A stretch of 64,000 nt of DNA, taken from Caulobacteraceae bacterium. GTDB taxonomy: Bacteria > Pseudomonadota > Alphaproteobacteria > Caulobacterales > Caulobacteraceae. Under the pieces are notes generated by a model. The model was not told the origin of the DNA. It saw nothing but the letters and a program-made list of their open reading frames with translations, and searched no databases. Position numbers and translations under genes: made by a program. How positions within the stretch are numbered: the first letter of the stretch is position 1; each line of letters starts with the position of its first letter. Positions 36,190 to 45,489 of the stretch are shown here, piece after piece. The stretch is from assembly GCA_019746095.1 (NCBI GenBank), contig JAIESL010000035.1, forward strand, positions 1 through 64,000. The letters run 5' to 3'.

Positions 36190-36608
36190 ACCCCCAGATC
36201 TTCACCACCGAACGTCTCGTGCGCTTCGCCGACTGCGATGCAGCCGGGATCGTCTTCTTCCCGCGCTATTTCGAGATGCTGAATGGTGTGGTCGAGGACT
36301 GGTTCGCCGGTCCGCTTCAGGCCTCGTTCCGCGAAATGCACGTCAACCGCCAGGTCAGCGTTCCGACGGCGGCCGTCGAGGCTCGCTTCATCGCTCCGTC
36401 GCGGCTGGAAGACGAACTGACCTTCGCCCTCACGGTCACCAAACTGGGCCGCTCATCCTGCAGTCTCCGCCACCGGATCAGCGCCGATGGATCCCTGCGT
36501 TTCGAGGCGAGCCAGACCTTCGTCTACGTCGGCCGGTCACTTAAGCCCGAGCCCTGGCCCGAAGATCTGCGCGCCCGCATGGCAGACTATCTGGAGACAG
36601 CCGAATGA
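36186..36608 (+). CDS. 4-hydroxybenzoyl-CoA-type thioesterase
   Basis: This 140-aa hot-dog-fold protein has the 4HBT active-site segment VRFADCDAAGIVFFPRYFEMLNGVVEDWF with the catalytic acidic residue (Asp in FADCD). Its length is normal for the family. In aromatic-CoA operons such thioesterases release CoA from dead-end or excess aryl-CoA, which rescues the free CoA pool. It overlaps both neighbours by four bases (ATGA), so it is translationally coupled to the ligase and RidA genes. Confidence 0.9.
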   Translation: MNPQIFTTERLVRFADCDAAGIVFFPRYFEMLNGVVEDWFAGPLQASFREMHVNRQVSVPTAAVEARFIAPSRLEDELTFALTVTKLGRSSCSLRHRISADGSLRFEASQTFVYVGRSLKPEPWPEDLRARMADYLETAE

Positions 36609-37000
36609 ACCGCGTCCTGCTGCCCGAGGGCTGGCCGCGCCCGAAGGGCTATTCCAACGGCGTCGAGGCCGCCGGCCGCATGGTCTTCGTCGCTGGCCAG
36701 ATCGGCTGGACGCCCGAAGGGGCCTTTGTAGAGAAGGGGTTCGCCGGCCAGTTCCGCCAGACCATCGAGAATACGCTCGCGGTCCTCGCGGAGGCCGGGG
36801 CCGGACCGGAACACATCGTCCGCATGACCTGGTATGTCGTCGACAAGCGCGAATACCTGGCCAGCCTGCTCGACATCGGGGCCGCTTGGCGCGCGCTGAT
36901 CGGCCCCCACTATCCGGCCATGGCCGTGGTCGAGGTCAAGGGGCTGATCGAGGACGCCGCCCGGATCGAGATCGAGACGACCGCCGTCATTCCCGCATGA
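36605..37000 (+). CDS. RidA/YjgF-family enamine/imine deaminase
   Basis: This 131-aa protein is of the RidA family, with KGYSNGVEAAGRMVFVAGQIGW, the central QTIENTLAVLAEAGAGPEHIVRMTWYV, and a C-terminal ARIEIETTAVI that carries the conserved Arg and Glu. RidA enzymes hydrolyse enamines or imines and release ammonia. The predicted product of the fused monooxygenase/reductase is an enamine (2-amino-5-oxocyclohex-1-enecarboxyl-CoA). A dedicated deaminase in the operon makes chemical sense and is strong support for 2-aminobenzoate as the substrate. It is probably the last gene of the operon. Confidence 0.9.
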   Translation: MNRVLLPEGWPRPKGYSNGVEAAGRMVFVAGQIGWTPEGAFVEKGFAGQFRQTIENTLAVLAEAGAGPEHIVRMTWYVVDKREYLASLLDIGAAWRALIGPHYPAMAVVEVKGLIEDAARIEIETTAVIPA

Positions 37001-37038
37001 GGCTTGGCACCGTGCGATTCCGGGGCCACAGCTAGACC

Positions 37039-37944
37039 ATGCGGCTTCACGACGACGTCCTTGGCTCACTCGAGGCCGAGGCCCTGCAGATTTTCCGGGA
37101 GGTGGTCGCCGAGTGCGAGCGGCCCGTGCTGCTGTTCTCGGCCGGCAAGGACTCGGCTGTCCTGTTGCACCTCGCGCGCAAGGCCTTCTTCCCGGCCGTG
37201 CCGCCGTTTCCCCTGCTTCACGTCGATACGATGTGGAAATTCCGGGAAATGTACGCCTTTCGAGACCAGGCCGCCGAGACCGCGGGCATGACCTTGCGGG
37301 TTCACCGCAACCCGGAGGCCGTGGCCGAGGGCATCAACCCTTTCGACCACGGTGCCAGTGTCCATACGGATATCTGGAAGACGCAGGGCCTGAAGCAGGC
37401 GCTCGACGCCGGACGGTTCGACGCGGCCTTCGGCGGCGCGCGCCGCGACGAGGAGAAAAGCCGCGCCAAGGAGCGGATCGTCTCGGTCCGCACCGCCGCC
37501 CACGGATGGGACCCGAAGCGCCAGCGCCCCGAGCTCTGGAACCTCTACAACACCCGCCTTCACGACGGAGAGTCGGTGCGGGTCTTCCCCCTGTCGAACT
37601 GGATAGAGCTGGATATCTGGCGCTACATCCAGCGTGAGAATATCGCCCTGCCCTCCCTCTATTTCGCCGCTGACCGGCCCGTGATCGAGCGTGACGGTGC
37701 CCTGCTGATGCTCGACGACGACCGTATGCCCCTTCGCGCCGGAGAGGCCGCACGGATGCGTCGCGTCCGCTTCCGCACACTCGGCTGCTGGCCCCTGACC
37801 GCGGCCGTCGAAAGCGATGCCGCGACCCTGGACGCTGTGGTGCGCGAGGTCCGTGAGGCGTCCATGTCCGAGCGTCAGGGTCGGACCATTGACCACGACC
37901 CCTCCGCCTCGATGGAGCAGAAGAAGCGCGAGGGTTATTTCTGA
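37039..37944 (+). CDS. cysD: sulfate adenylyltransferase subunit 2
   Basis: This 301-aa PP-loop ATPase has the CysD form of the motif ([16 protein letters not shown]), [12 protein letters not shown], the sulfate/ATP segment [17 protein letters not shown], and a C-terminal [20 protein letters not shown] typical of CysD. With CysN it makes adenosine 5'-phosphosulfate from sulfate and ATP. Its stop shares a base with the cysNC start (TGATG). A 38-base gap after RidA leaves it unclear whether cysD has its own promoter or reads through from the anthranilate operon. Confidence 0.97.
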   Translation: MRLHDDVLGSLEAEALQIFREVVAECERPVLLFSAGKDSAVLLHLARKAFFPAVPPFPLLHVDTMWKFREMYAFRDQAAETAGMTLRVHRNPEAVAEGINPFDHGASVHTDIWKTQGLKQALDAGRFDAAFGGARRDEEKSRAKERIVSVRTAAHGWDPKRQRPELWNLYNTRLHDGESVRVFPLSNWIELDIWRYIQRENIALPSLYFAADRPVIERDGALLMLDDDRMPLRAGEAARMRRVRFRTLGCWPLTAAVESDAATLDAVVREVREASMSERQGRTIDHDPSASMEQKKREGYF

Positions 37945-39794
37945 TGACCTCGCTCCCCGATACCGGCCCCCGCCAGATCGTGCGCCTGATCACCTGCGGC
38001 TCGGTTGATGACGGCAAGTCGACCCTGATCGGCCGCCTGCTGTATGACGCCGGAGCCATCCCGTCCGACCAGCTCGCGGCCCTGCCGTATCTGGACGGCG
38101 CGCCAGACCTGTCCTTTCTCGTCGATGGCCTCGCCGCCGAGCGCGAGCAGGGCATCACCATCGACGTCGCCTACCGCTTCTTCGACATCGGCGAGCGCCG
38201 CTTCATCCTCGCCGACACCCCTGGGCACGAGCAGTACACGCGCAACATGGTCACCGCCGCCTCGACGGCAGACCTCGCCATCGTTCTGGTCGATGCCCGC
38301 AAGGGCGTCCTGACCCAGACACGCCGGCACAGCCGGCTGCTGGCCCTGCTGGGGGTCCGCCGGGTCGTGCTGGCGGTCAACAAGATGGATCTGGTGGACG
38401 GAGCGCAGGACCGCTTTGACGCCATCGTCGCTGACTACCGCGACTTCGCCGACCAGATCGGCCTGACCGACATCACCCCTGTCCCGACCTGTGCGCGAAC
38501 CGGAGAGAACGTCTCGGCCCCGGGTGCCCTGACGCCCTGGTATTCGGGGCCCGGCCTGATGGCACACCTCCGCACCGTCACACTGCCGGAGACGACATCC
38601 GGTTCATTGCGCATGACGGTGCAGGGCGTCAGCCGACCGAACGCAGACTTCCGTGGCGTTTCGGGCAGGATCGTCGCAGGTCAGGCCCGGCCCGGGAACC
38701 CTGTCCGCATTCTGCCCTCGGGTGTCAGCGCGGCGATCGACCGTATCGTCACCCTGGACGGCGATCTGGACGAGGCTCGGACCGGCCAGTCTGTGACCCT
38801 GACCTTGACCCCGGACGTGGACGTCTCGCGCGGCGACCTGATCGCAGCCGCCGGAGACCCGCCCGAAGTCGCCGATCAGTTCGAGGCCCATCTGGTCTGG
38901 ATGTCCGACCGCCCGCTGCTGCCCGGCCGCTCCTACTGGCTCAAACTGGGCGCGACGACGGTGCCGGCCCGGATCAGCGACCTGCGGCATAAGGTCAATG
39001 TCGATACCGGCGAGCGGCTGGCCGCACCGACCCTGGGGCTGAACGATATCGGCCTGTGCACCCTGGCGCTGGATGCGCCGATCGCCTTCGAACCCTATGC
39101 CGCCAATCGCGATCTGGGCGGCTTCATCCTGATCGACCGGATGACCAATGAGACCGCCGGGGCGGGAATGATCCGCTTTGCCCTGCGACGCTCCGCCAAT
39201 GTGCGGCCGCAGGCACTCACGGTCAGCCGCGCCGACCGGGCCGGACTCAAGCGGCAGGCACCGCTGGTGCTGTGGTTCACGGGCCTGTCCGGCGCGGGCA
39301 AGTCGACCATCGCCAACCGCGTCGAGCAACGGCTGTTCTCCGAGGGCCTGCATTCGGTGCTGCTGGACGGCGACAACGTACGTCACGGTCTCAACCGCGA
39401 CCTCGGCTTCACCGATGCCGACCGGGTCGAAAACGTCCGCCGGGTGGCCGAGGTGGCGCGGCTGATGACCGACGCAGGCCTGATCGTCCTGGTGTCCTTT
39501 ATCTCGCCCTTCCGTGAAGAGCGGCAGATGGCCCGTGAGTTGATGGAGCCCGGCGAGTTCGTCGAGATCTTTGTCGACGTTCCGCTGGCCGTGGCCGAGG
39601 CGCGTGACGTCAAGGGCCTCTATGCCAAGGCCCGGGCCGGTCAGCTGAGCCATTTCACCGGCATCGACAGCCCCTATGAAGCCCCCGCTGCGCCCGAACT
39701 GAGGATCGATGCCGCCGCCTGTTCCGCGGATGAGGCGGCCGAGCGGATCATGGCCTTCGTCCACGCGGCCCAGACGGCCCGACGCACAGGCTGA
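37944..39794 (+). CDS. cysNC: bifunctional sulfate adenylyltransferase subunit 1/adenylylsulfate kinase
   Basis: This 616-aa fusion begins with an EF-Tu-like GTPase, CysN (about 1-425: [36 protein letters not shown]). APS kinase CysC follows (about 435-616), with its P-loop GLSGAGKST near 447 and a C-terminal [11 protein letters not shown]. CysN couples GTP hydrolysis to APS formation with CysD, and CysC phosphorylates APS to PAPS. The NC fusion is common in Alphaproteobacteria. No cysH/cysI genes are in the window. It converges with the tyrosinase gene, leaving only four bases between stops. Confidence 0.97.
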   Translation: MTSLPDTGPRQIVRLITCGSVDDGKSTLIGRLLYDAGAIPSDQLAALPYLDGAPDLSFLVDGLAAEREQGITIDVAYRFFDIGERRFILADTPGHEQYTRNMVTAASTADLAIVLVDARKGVLTQTRRHSRLLALLGVRRVVLAVNKMDLVDGAQDRFDAIVADYRDFADQIGLTDITPVPTCARTGENVSAPGALTPWYSGPGLMAHLRTVTLPETTSGSLRMTVQGVSRPNADFRGVSGRIVAGQARPGNPVRILPSGVSAAIDRIVTLDGDLDEARTGQSVTLTLTPDVDVSRGDLIAAAGDPPEVADQFEAHLVWMSDRPLLPGRSYWLKLGATTVPARISDLRHKVNVDTGERLAAPTLGLNDIGLCTLALDAPIAFEPYAANRDLGGFILIDRMTNETAGAGMIRFALRRSANVRPQALTVSRADRAGLKRQAPLVLWFTGLSGAGKSTIANRVEQRLFSEGLHSVLLDGDNVRHGLNRDLGFTDADRVENVRRVAEVARLMTDAGLIVLVSFISPFREERQMARELMEPGEFVEIFVDVPLAVAEARDVKGLYAKARAGQLSHFTGIDSPYEAPAAPELRIDAAACSADEAAERIMAFVHAAQTARRTG

Positions 39795-39798
39795 GACG

Positions 39799-41118
39799 TC
39801 AGGCGGCGTATTCCGCTACCGTAAACGTCGCCTCCAGCGACAATGCCCTCGCCGGCGGCCGCTGCTCTTCCGGCCGCAGGTCCTGCGCTCTCGAAACGAT
39901 CGTCATCGGCCCGGTCGTCAGCTTCGCCAGCTGGACCACCGCGCTGTCGAAGGTGAAGATGTGGGCATAGTCGCCGTGGCCGCTGTGGCCTGAGTGGTCG
40001 CCCTCCTCCGCGCTGCCGAAGTGCACGAAGGTCGGCGAAACGCCCAGATCGACCCGCCCCTTTTCCGTCAGGACGCTGGTGGCGATGGCCCGGCCGGTCA
40101 GGTTTTCGGACCGCTCATAGGCGACGACCCCGGTCCCCTCGACCGTCACCCGACCCGGTGCCTCACGCAGCATGCGCACGACCTCGGCGGGCAGCTCCAG
40201 ACGGACGGAGCCGTCGCTGGAATCGGCATCGACACGCACGGAGACCTGGTTCGTCGAGATCGGAGCTCCACCCAGCGCACCCGGCGGCAGGGCGAAGACT
40301 CGCAGCGGATACAGGGCGTCATAGCCATAGCCGAGGCCGCGCGTGGAGGTGATGCGCGAGGCCAGCCAGCGCCCGGTCTGCCGGCCGTCCGGGCCGGTGA
40401 ACCCGGCCATGGAGACGTCCTTCCACGGTCGTGGGTAGGCACTGTCGCCGTTCTTCTGGTGCCAGGTCGCCCAGACCCGGTCGACATTGCAGTGATGCAG
40501 CCAGAAGACCGGGTCCAGCGCCGCGGTGCGGGTGCTGGACATATAGCCGCCGACCAGCATGTGGATGATGTTGTGGCCATAGGCCTCGACCCGGCCCGCG
40601 GCCCGTTCACGGCCGCAGAAGGCGTCGAAATTGTCGTCCGAAACCCGGGCCACATCGCGGCTCTGGGCGAACCGGGCCTTCTGGAAATCAAGCGTCTCGG
40701 CGGCCGGATCGCGCTGGCGCTCGAACAGGGGCGAGGTCGGGTCCAGCACCCAGGGCGGCAGGAAGCGATCCACCTGCCAGTCCCAGTAGGGCATGGCGAA
40801 AGTGGCATGGCCGGTCAGCTGGGCGATGATCCGCTCCATATGGGCCACCTGCAGCCGGTGCCAGGGCAGGAAACGCCAGTTGCCGTGCTCGGCGCGCTGG
40901 GCATGGAGCCGGTTCTGCGCGTCCCAGGACAGCGCGTCCGAGCGGCGCTTCATGATCCGGACGCCCTCGGCGAAGGCCATGATGTCGTCGCTGGCCGAAC
41001 TCAGCGAAGAAGCCGCCTTCCGCACGCGCCGGGAGTCCTGCGCCCAGGCCTCGCCGGTCGCGAGCGCGGTCATCAGACCACCCGCCCCCGCCAGCGCACC
41101 TCGTCGGTTCAGCAACAT
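39799..41118 (-). CDS. tyrosinase/polyphenol oxidase-type copper protein, Tat-type signal
   Basis: This 439-aa protein has an N-terminus resembling a twin-arginine signal (LLNRRGALAG, hydrophobic stretch, cleavage near AWA-Q). The CuA site is formed by His residues in LHAQRAEHGNW, LPWHRLQ and VAHMERI. The CuB site is formed by HNIIH and FWLHHCNVDRVW. The C-terminal part (about 290-439) is a beta-rich shielding-type domain with a late HSGHSGHGDYAH cluster of histidines. It would oxidise phenols to quinones outside the cytoplasm. Its substrate and any melanin role are unknown. Confidence 0.9.
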   Translation of the reverse strand: MLLNRRGALAGAGGLMTALATGEAWAQDSRRVRKAASSLSSASDDIMAFAEGVRIMKRRSDALSWDAQNRLHAQRAEHGNWRFLPWHRLQVAHMERIIAQLTGHATFAMPYWDWQVDRFLPPWVLDPTSPLFERQRDPAAETLDFQKARFAQSRDVARVSDDNFDAFCGRERAAGRVEAYGHNIIHMLVGGYMSSTRTAALDPVFWLHHCNVDRVWATWHQKNGDSAYPRPWKDVSMAGFTGPDGRQTGRWLASRITSTRGLGYGYDALYPLRVFALPPGALGGAPISTNQVSVRVDADSSDGSVRLELPAEVVRMLREAPGRVTVEGTGVVAYERSENLTGRAIATSVLTEKGRVDLGVSPTFVHFGSAEEGDHSGHSGHGDYAHIFTFDSAVVQLAKLTTGPMTIVSRAQDLRPEEQRPPARALSLEATFTVAEYAA

Positions 41119-41241
41119 GGATCGGCCCCCGCCTTCAGAACGCCGTTACGCTTTCAGACCCGCGGGCCCCTGTCCATCACCATCGCCCGCAGGTTGTCGT
41201 GCCTTGCCGGGTTCAGATCAGACCGAGGCCGCATCACCCGG

Positions 41242-42873
41242 TCAGGGGACCGGGGCGGCCTCCGCACCTTGCGACAGCTGTGGCGGCCGTCGCTCATGGG
41301 TCCGCTGCTCATAGGCGTGGCCCAGAGACAGGATCCGGGCATCGTCCCATTTGCCGCCGATGAAGCTGATCCCGACCGGCATGCCCCGGTCGAAGCCCAT
41401 GGGCACGGTCAGGTGCGGATAGCCGGCGACCGCCGCCAGTGAGCTGGATGAACCCTGCGGATTGTCATTATCGTCGCGGTCATTGGTCCAGGCCCGCGAG
41501 GTCGTCGGCGCGACCAGGGCCACCACATTGTGCGTGGACATCATCCGGTCGATCCCCTCCGGCCCCGCCGCCCGGAACGAACGCGCGCGCGCCTCGACAT
41601 AGGCCGGGTCTTCCAGCCCTGACGTGGCCTCGGCGCGGATGAACAGCTCCTGGCCGAACAGCGGCGTCTCGCGCGGCTCGGCGGCGTTGAAGGCGATCAG
41701 GTCGGCCAAGGTCCGGGTCGGGACCTGCGTCGGGTCGGTCGAGGCCAGATAGGCGTTCAGATCGACCTTCAGCTCGGTCATCAGCACCTGGAAACTGGCC
41801 CCGACGGCCTGCAGGTCCGGGCCCTCGGTGATCTCGACCAGTTCGGCTCCCGCGTCGCGCATGGACTGCAAGGCCCGCTCGAACTCCGCCTGCGTCTCGG
41901 CCGAATAGTTGGCGATCAGGAACCGCATCACCCCGATCCGGGCACCGCTCAATGACCCGGCGTCCAGCGCAGCGCGATAGTCGACCTTGCGCGCATCGGC
42001 CTCGACGGTGGCGGGGTCCATCGGGTCGGATCCGGCGATGACGCTCAGCACGATGGCCGCGTCCTCGACCGTCGTCGTGATCGGTCCGGCGGTGTCCTGC
42101 GAATGGCTGATCGGCACAATGTGGGTGCGCGAAACCAGACCCACGGTCGGCTTGAACCCGACCACCCCATTGACCGAGGCCGGGCAGACGATCGAGCCGT
42201 TGGTCTCGGTGCCGATGGCGGCCGGGGCCAGACCCATGGCGACTGCCGTCGCGCTGCCCGAGGACGAGCCGCACGGGGTCCGCGCCGGATCGTAGGGGTT
42301 CAGCGTCTGCCCACCGACAGCACTCCAGCCGCTGATGGAATTGGTCGAGCGAATGTTGGCCCATTCGGACAGATTGGCCTTGCCCAGGATAACGGCCCCG
42401 GCCTCACGCAGCCGGGTGACCAGCGGGGCGTCCCGCCCGGGGGCATTGTCGACCAGCGCCAAAGAGCCGGCGGTTGTCGGCATGTCTGCCGTCTCGATAT
42501 TGTCCTTGAGCAGGATCGGCAGACCGCCAAGCGCACCGCCCGGGCTCGGCAGGGGCTGATCTCCCTGCAGGGCCGGACTGACCGCGATGACGGCGTTGAA
42601 GGGCTCCGGCCCGATCGTGTCGACGCTCCGGATCAGCACCAGCGAGCCTTCCAGCGCGCCCGTGCCCGGGTAATGCCCATCCACAATCGCCGCGACAGTC
42701 GGCGGCTGGAAAATCCGGCCGCCGTCCTCACCGGGCAGGGTCCAGCTTCCGTCGCCATTCGGTGTGGCACAGCCGCCGAGAGACAGCGCCGCCAGCGCCC
42801 CCGCAATCAGTCCTGCGCGGCGGGTGCCCGCGAACCGATCGTGCGATCGAGGAAGTCCAGATAGGTGCGCCAT
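41242..42873 (-). CDS. secreted amidase (amidase signature family), lipoprotein-like
   Basis: This 543-aa protein has a signal ending in a lipobox-like LSLGGC and the full Ser-cisSer-Lys triad of the amidase signature family: Lys in PILLKDNIETAD, and the serines in TPCGSSSGSATAVAMGL with GTETNGSIVCPAS. It would hydrolyse an amide in the periplasm. Only an ATG at 42873 supplies a suitable n-region, so the first 22 codons overlap the last codons of the S9 peptidase gene in another frame. The substrate is unknown; the family also contains peptide and aryl-amide hydrolases. Confidence 0.88.
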   Translation of the reverse strand: MAHLSGLPRSHDRFAGTRRAGLIAGALAALSLGGCATPNGDGSWTLPGEDGGRIFQPPTVAAIVDGHYPGTGALEGSLVLIRSVDTIGPEPFNAVIAVSPALQGDQPLPSPGGALGGLPILLKDNIETADMPTTAGSLALVDNAPGRDAPLVTRLREAGAVILGKANLSEWANIRSTNSISGWSAVGGQTLNPYDPARTPCGSSSGSATAVAMGLAPAAIGTETNGSIVCPASVNGVVGFKPTVGLVSRTHIVPISHSQDTAGPITTTVEDAAIVLSVIAGSDPMDPATVEADARKVDYRAALDAGSLSGARIGVMRFLIANYSAETQAEFERALQSMRDAGAELVEITEGPDLQAVGASFQVLMTELKVDLNAYLASTDPTQVPTRTLADLIAFNAAEPRETPLFGQELFIRAEATSGLEDPAYVEARARSFRAAGPEGIDRMMSTHNVVALVAPTTSRAWTNDRDDNDNPQGSSSSLAAVAGYPHLTVPMGFDRGMPVGISFIGGKWDDARILSLGHAYEQRTHERRPPQLSQGAEAAPVP

Positions 42874-45065
42874 TGCTGCAGCTGCCTTTCGTTGCCACGC
42901 ACACCGTGGCGCTGGCCGGGATAGAGCATCATCTCGAACGGCACGCTGCGGCTCTGCAGACCGTCGATGATGCGGGTGGCGTTTTCGAAGATGACATTGT
43001 CGTCGGCCATGCCGTGAAGCAGCAGAAGCCGCCCGGTCAGCAGGTCCAGCTGGTCGAGGACGTCGGAGGCGGCATAGCCTTCGGGGTTGGCCCCGGGCGT
43101 CGACATGAAGCGTTCGGTGTAGTGGGTGTCGTAGAGGCTCCAGTCGGTGACGGGAGCCCCCGAAATGGCCGAGGTCAGGCCCATCGCCGGCTCGGTCAGC
43201 ATGTGCAGGGTCATGAAACCGCCATAGCTCCAGCCCATTGCCGAGATACGATGATCCGCAACAAATGGCAGCGACCTCAGATAGTTGATAGCCAATACCT
43301 GATCTTCGATCTCAGGTTGGCCCATGCGCAGATACAGGGCCTGTTTGAAGGCTGCCGAGCGGTCGCCCTCGCCGCGGTTGTCGAGGCGGAAAACGATATA
43401 GCCGGCCTCGGTCAACAGTTGATTGGTCGCGCCCTGCCAGCTGCGGCGGACGCCACCGCCGGAGGGACCACCATAGACCTGCATGACCACCGGATACTGT
43501 TTCGAGGGGTCAAAGCCGGGCGGGGTGGTCATCTGCCAGACCAGGGTCTCGCCATGGCTTTCCAGCGTGCCGAAGGTCACCGCACCGCGGCGTGAGACAT
43601 AGGGATAGATGGGATGGTCGGCATCGAGCCGGTTCTCCTCGATCCACCGCACGAAGGTCCCGTCGGCGCGATAGAGGGCCGACTGCGCCGGCGTGTTCAG
43701 GTCGGTGTAGTTGCCGACATAGGCCGTGCCCGTCCGGTTCATCGACGCGCCCCACCAGCCGCCACCCGGCGTCACCGCCACGGGCGTCACGGTCCGGCGC
43801 AGGCTGGCGCGGAACATCTGCTGTTCGATCGGCAGCTCCGCCCCGTCACGCATCGAGGCCGTGAAGAAGACCTCGCCCGTCCGCTGGTTGACCCCGTTCA
43901 GGGTCTTGACCGGCCAGTCGCCCGAGGTGATCGCCCGGATGCGGCGGCCGTCGCGGTTGTAGAGATAGAGGTGCCGCCAGCCTGTCTCTTCCGACGACCA
44001 GATGAAGTTGCCGTTTTCCAGGGGCGTGAAATCGTCGGTCAACGGCACCCAGGCATCCGAGGTCCGCGTCAGGATCACGCGCGAGGCCCCCGTCGCCGGG
44101 TCGACGCTCAGCAGGTCCAGCGTCTTCTGGTCGCGCGACTGGCGCTGGACATAGAGGGTGCGACCGTCAGCGGACCAGTCCACCCGCGCCAGGTAGATGT
44201 CGGGGTTGGCACCCAGGTCGACCTTCGTCCGCTGGCCGGAGTCCCGGTCATGCACAAACAGTTCAACCACCGCATTGGGCCGACCGGCGCGCGGATAGCG
44301 CTGCTCGATCACACTGGCCCCGCCGCCGGTGATGTCGAGCCGCGGAATGATGTCGACCGTGCTCTCGTCAGTGCGTTGCAGGGCGATGCGACGCTCGTCG
44401 GGGCTCCACCAGTAGCCGGTGTCGCGATTCATCTCTTCCTGGGCGATGAACTCGGCCGTGGCCCAGGTGATCAGGCCCTCGCCATCCGTCGTAACGGCCG
44501 TCTCGCGATTGCCGTTCAGGTCCAGGACAACCAGGTCCTGATCCCGGACAAAGGAGACAAAACTGCCCCGGGGCGAGACCTTGGCATCGATCTCGTCGGC
44601 CTCGGTCTCCGTCAGGCGGCGCACCGCCCCGCCCGCGCGTTCCGCGAGGAAGATGTCACCCTCCAGCGGGGCGAGGATGTAGCGGCCCTGCTGGTCCCAG
44701 GAATATTCGACCACGCCGCGCTGGCTGATCCGCATCCGCTCGCGCCGGGCCTTCTCGGCCTCGGACAGTTCGCCGGCGTCGGGGACCAGGGCCCGGGCGT
44801 CGATCAGCTTGAACGGCTCGCCCTCACCGGTTGGCGCGGCCCAAAGATCCAGCACGTCAACGTCGTCTTCCCGCGAGCGCAGGAAGGCCACCAGCTCTCC
44901 ATCCGGAGACAGGCTGACGCCGCGCGCCACCGGCCCGGCCAATGACGGATTGGCGAACACCCGCTCGGGCGTCAGGACCGCAGGATCCGCGGCTTGCGCC
45001 ATCACGGCGGTGAACGGCGAAAGGGCCGCGAGGAACAGGGTGGAGGCGAGGAGTTTGTTGCGCAT
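42807..45065 (-). CDS. secreted S9 family peptidase (dipeptidyl peptidase IV-like)
   Basis: Starting at the ATG at 45065 gives 752 aa with a signal peptide (LLASTLFLAALSPFTAVMAQA). An N-terminal DPP IV beta-propeller (about 40-490) contains the double-Glu-like helix WATAEFIAQEEMNRDTGYWWSPD. The C-terminal alpha/beta-hydrolase domain has its nucleophile in GWSYGGFM, Asp in LHGMADDNV and His in PGQRHGV. The AEFIAQEEM segment supplies the N-terminus-binding glutamates of DPP IV enzymes. It probably releases X-Pro dipeptides in the periplasm. The track's 98-residue extension lacks any start signal. Confidence 0.93.
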   Translation of the reverse strand: MRNKLLASTLFLAALSPFTAVMAQAADPAVLTPERVFANPSLAGPVARGVSLSPDGELVAFLRSREDDVDVLDLWAAPTGEGEPFKLIDARALVPDAGELSEAEKARRERMRISQRGVVEYSWDQQGRYILAPLEGDIFLAERAGGAVRRLTETEADEIDAKVSPRGSFVSFVRDQDLVVLDLNGNRETAVTTDGEGLITWATAEFIAQEEMNRDTGYWWSPDERRIALQRTDESTVDIIPRLDITGGGASVIEQRYPRAGRPNAVVELFVHDRDSGQRTKVDLGANPDIYLARVDWSADGRTLYVQRQSRDQKTLDLLSVDPATGASRVILTRTSDAWVPLTDDFTPLENGNFIWSSEETGWRHLYLYNRDGRRIRAITSGDWPVKTLNGVNQRTGEVFFTASMRDGAELPIEQQMFRASLRRTVTPVAVTPGGGWWGASMNRTGTAYVGNYTDLNTPAQSALYRADGTFVRWIEENRLDADHPIYPYVSRRGAVTFGTLESHGETLVWQMTTPPGFDPSKQYPVVMQVYGGPSGGGVRRSWQGATNQLLTEAGYIVFRLDNRGEGDRSAAFKQALYLRMGQPEIEDQVLAINYLRSLPFVADHRISAMGWSYGGFMTLHMLTEPAMGLTSAISGAPVTDWSLYDTHYTERFMSTPGANPEGYAASDVLDQLDLLTGRLLLLHGMADDNVIFENATRIIDGLQSRSVPFEMMLYPGQRHGVRGNERQLQQWRTYLDFLDRTIGSRAPAAQD

Positions 45066-45489
45066 GCGGCGGACGCTAGCGGTCGTTTCGGCCGGCGTCA
45101 TCCCCGATTTCGCACGGCGGGTGGAGGGGGCGGGAATACACCATGGAGCCGGAAAAATCGGGCGCGATCGCTTGGGTGCCCCGGTACACCTCACCCGACC
45201 GGCCTCCGGGTCTGCATATCGTTGCCCTGCTGTGTCCCGAACCGTCAAAATTCCCTGTCCCCGTGGCCCTTTCACATAGAGGCACAGGGCTGCGTCAGCT
45301 TCGGTCGCAGGCCGGAGGGCGGCGGTCGGGCGAGGTCGGATCGGGGGGTGGGAAGACACGGTCAGGGGCGAGAAGGGATGCGATGATCAGGGGCGAGAAG
45401 ACAGCATCGGGCCGGGTGGCTGCGGAACATTTTCGACGCGACAACCGCATCCCTTCCCCACTCGCCTCTCACCCCCTAAGAAGCGCGCA
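45066..45489. other. 424-bp divergent intergenic region with repeats
   Basis: No gene is supported here; the 116-aa plus-strand ORF has atypical codon use and no ribosome binding site. The region must hold promoters for the S9 peptidase (left) and fpr (right), but I find no confident -35/-10. It contains a direct repeat TCAGGGGCGAGAAG (45362 and 45387, 25-bp period) and an 11-bp perfect inverted repeat GAAGGGATGCG/CGCATCCCTTC (45372 and 45446). Confidence 0.6.

Noticed and set aside
29037-37000. Salicylate to gentisate pathway
   Set aside because: The fused enzyme is often named salicylyl-CoA 5-hydroxylase, but no gentisate dioxygenase is present, and RidA with beta-oxidation enzymes fits anthranilate better.
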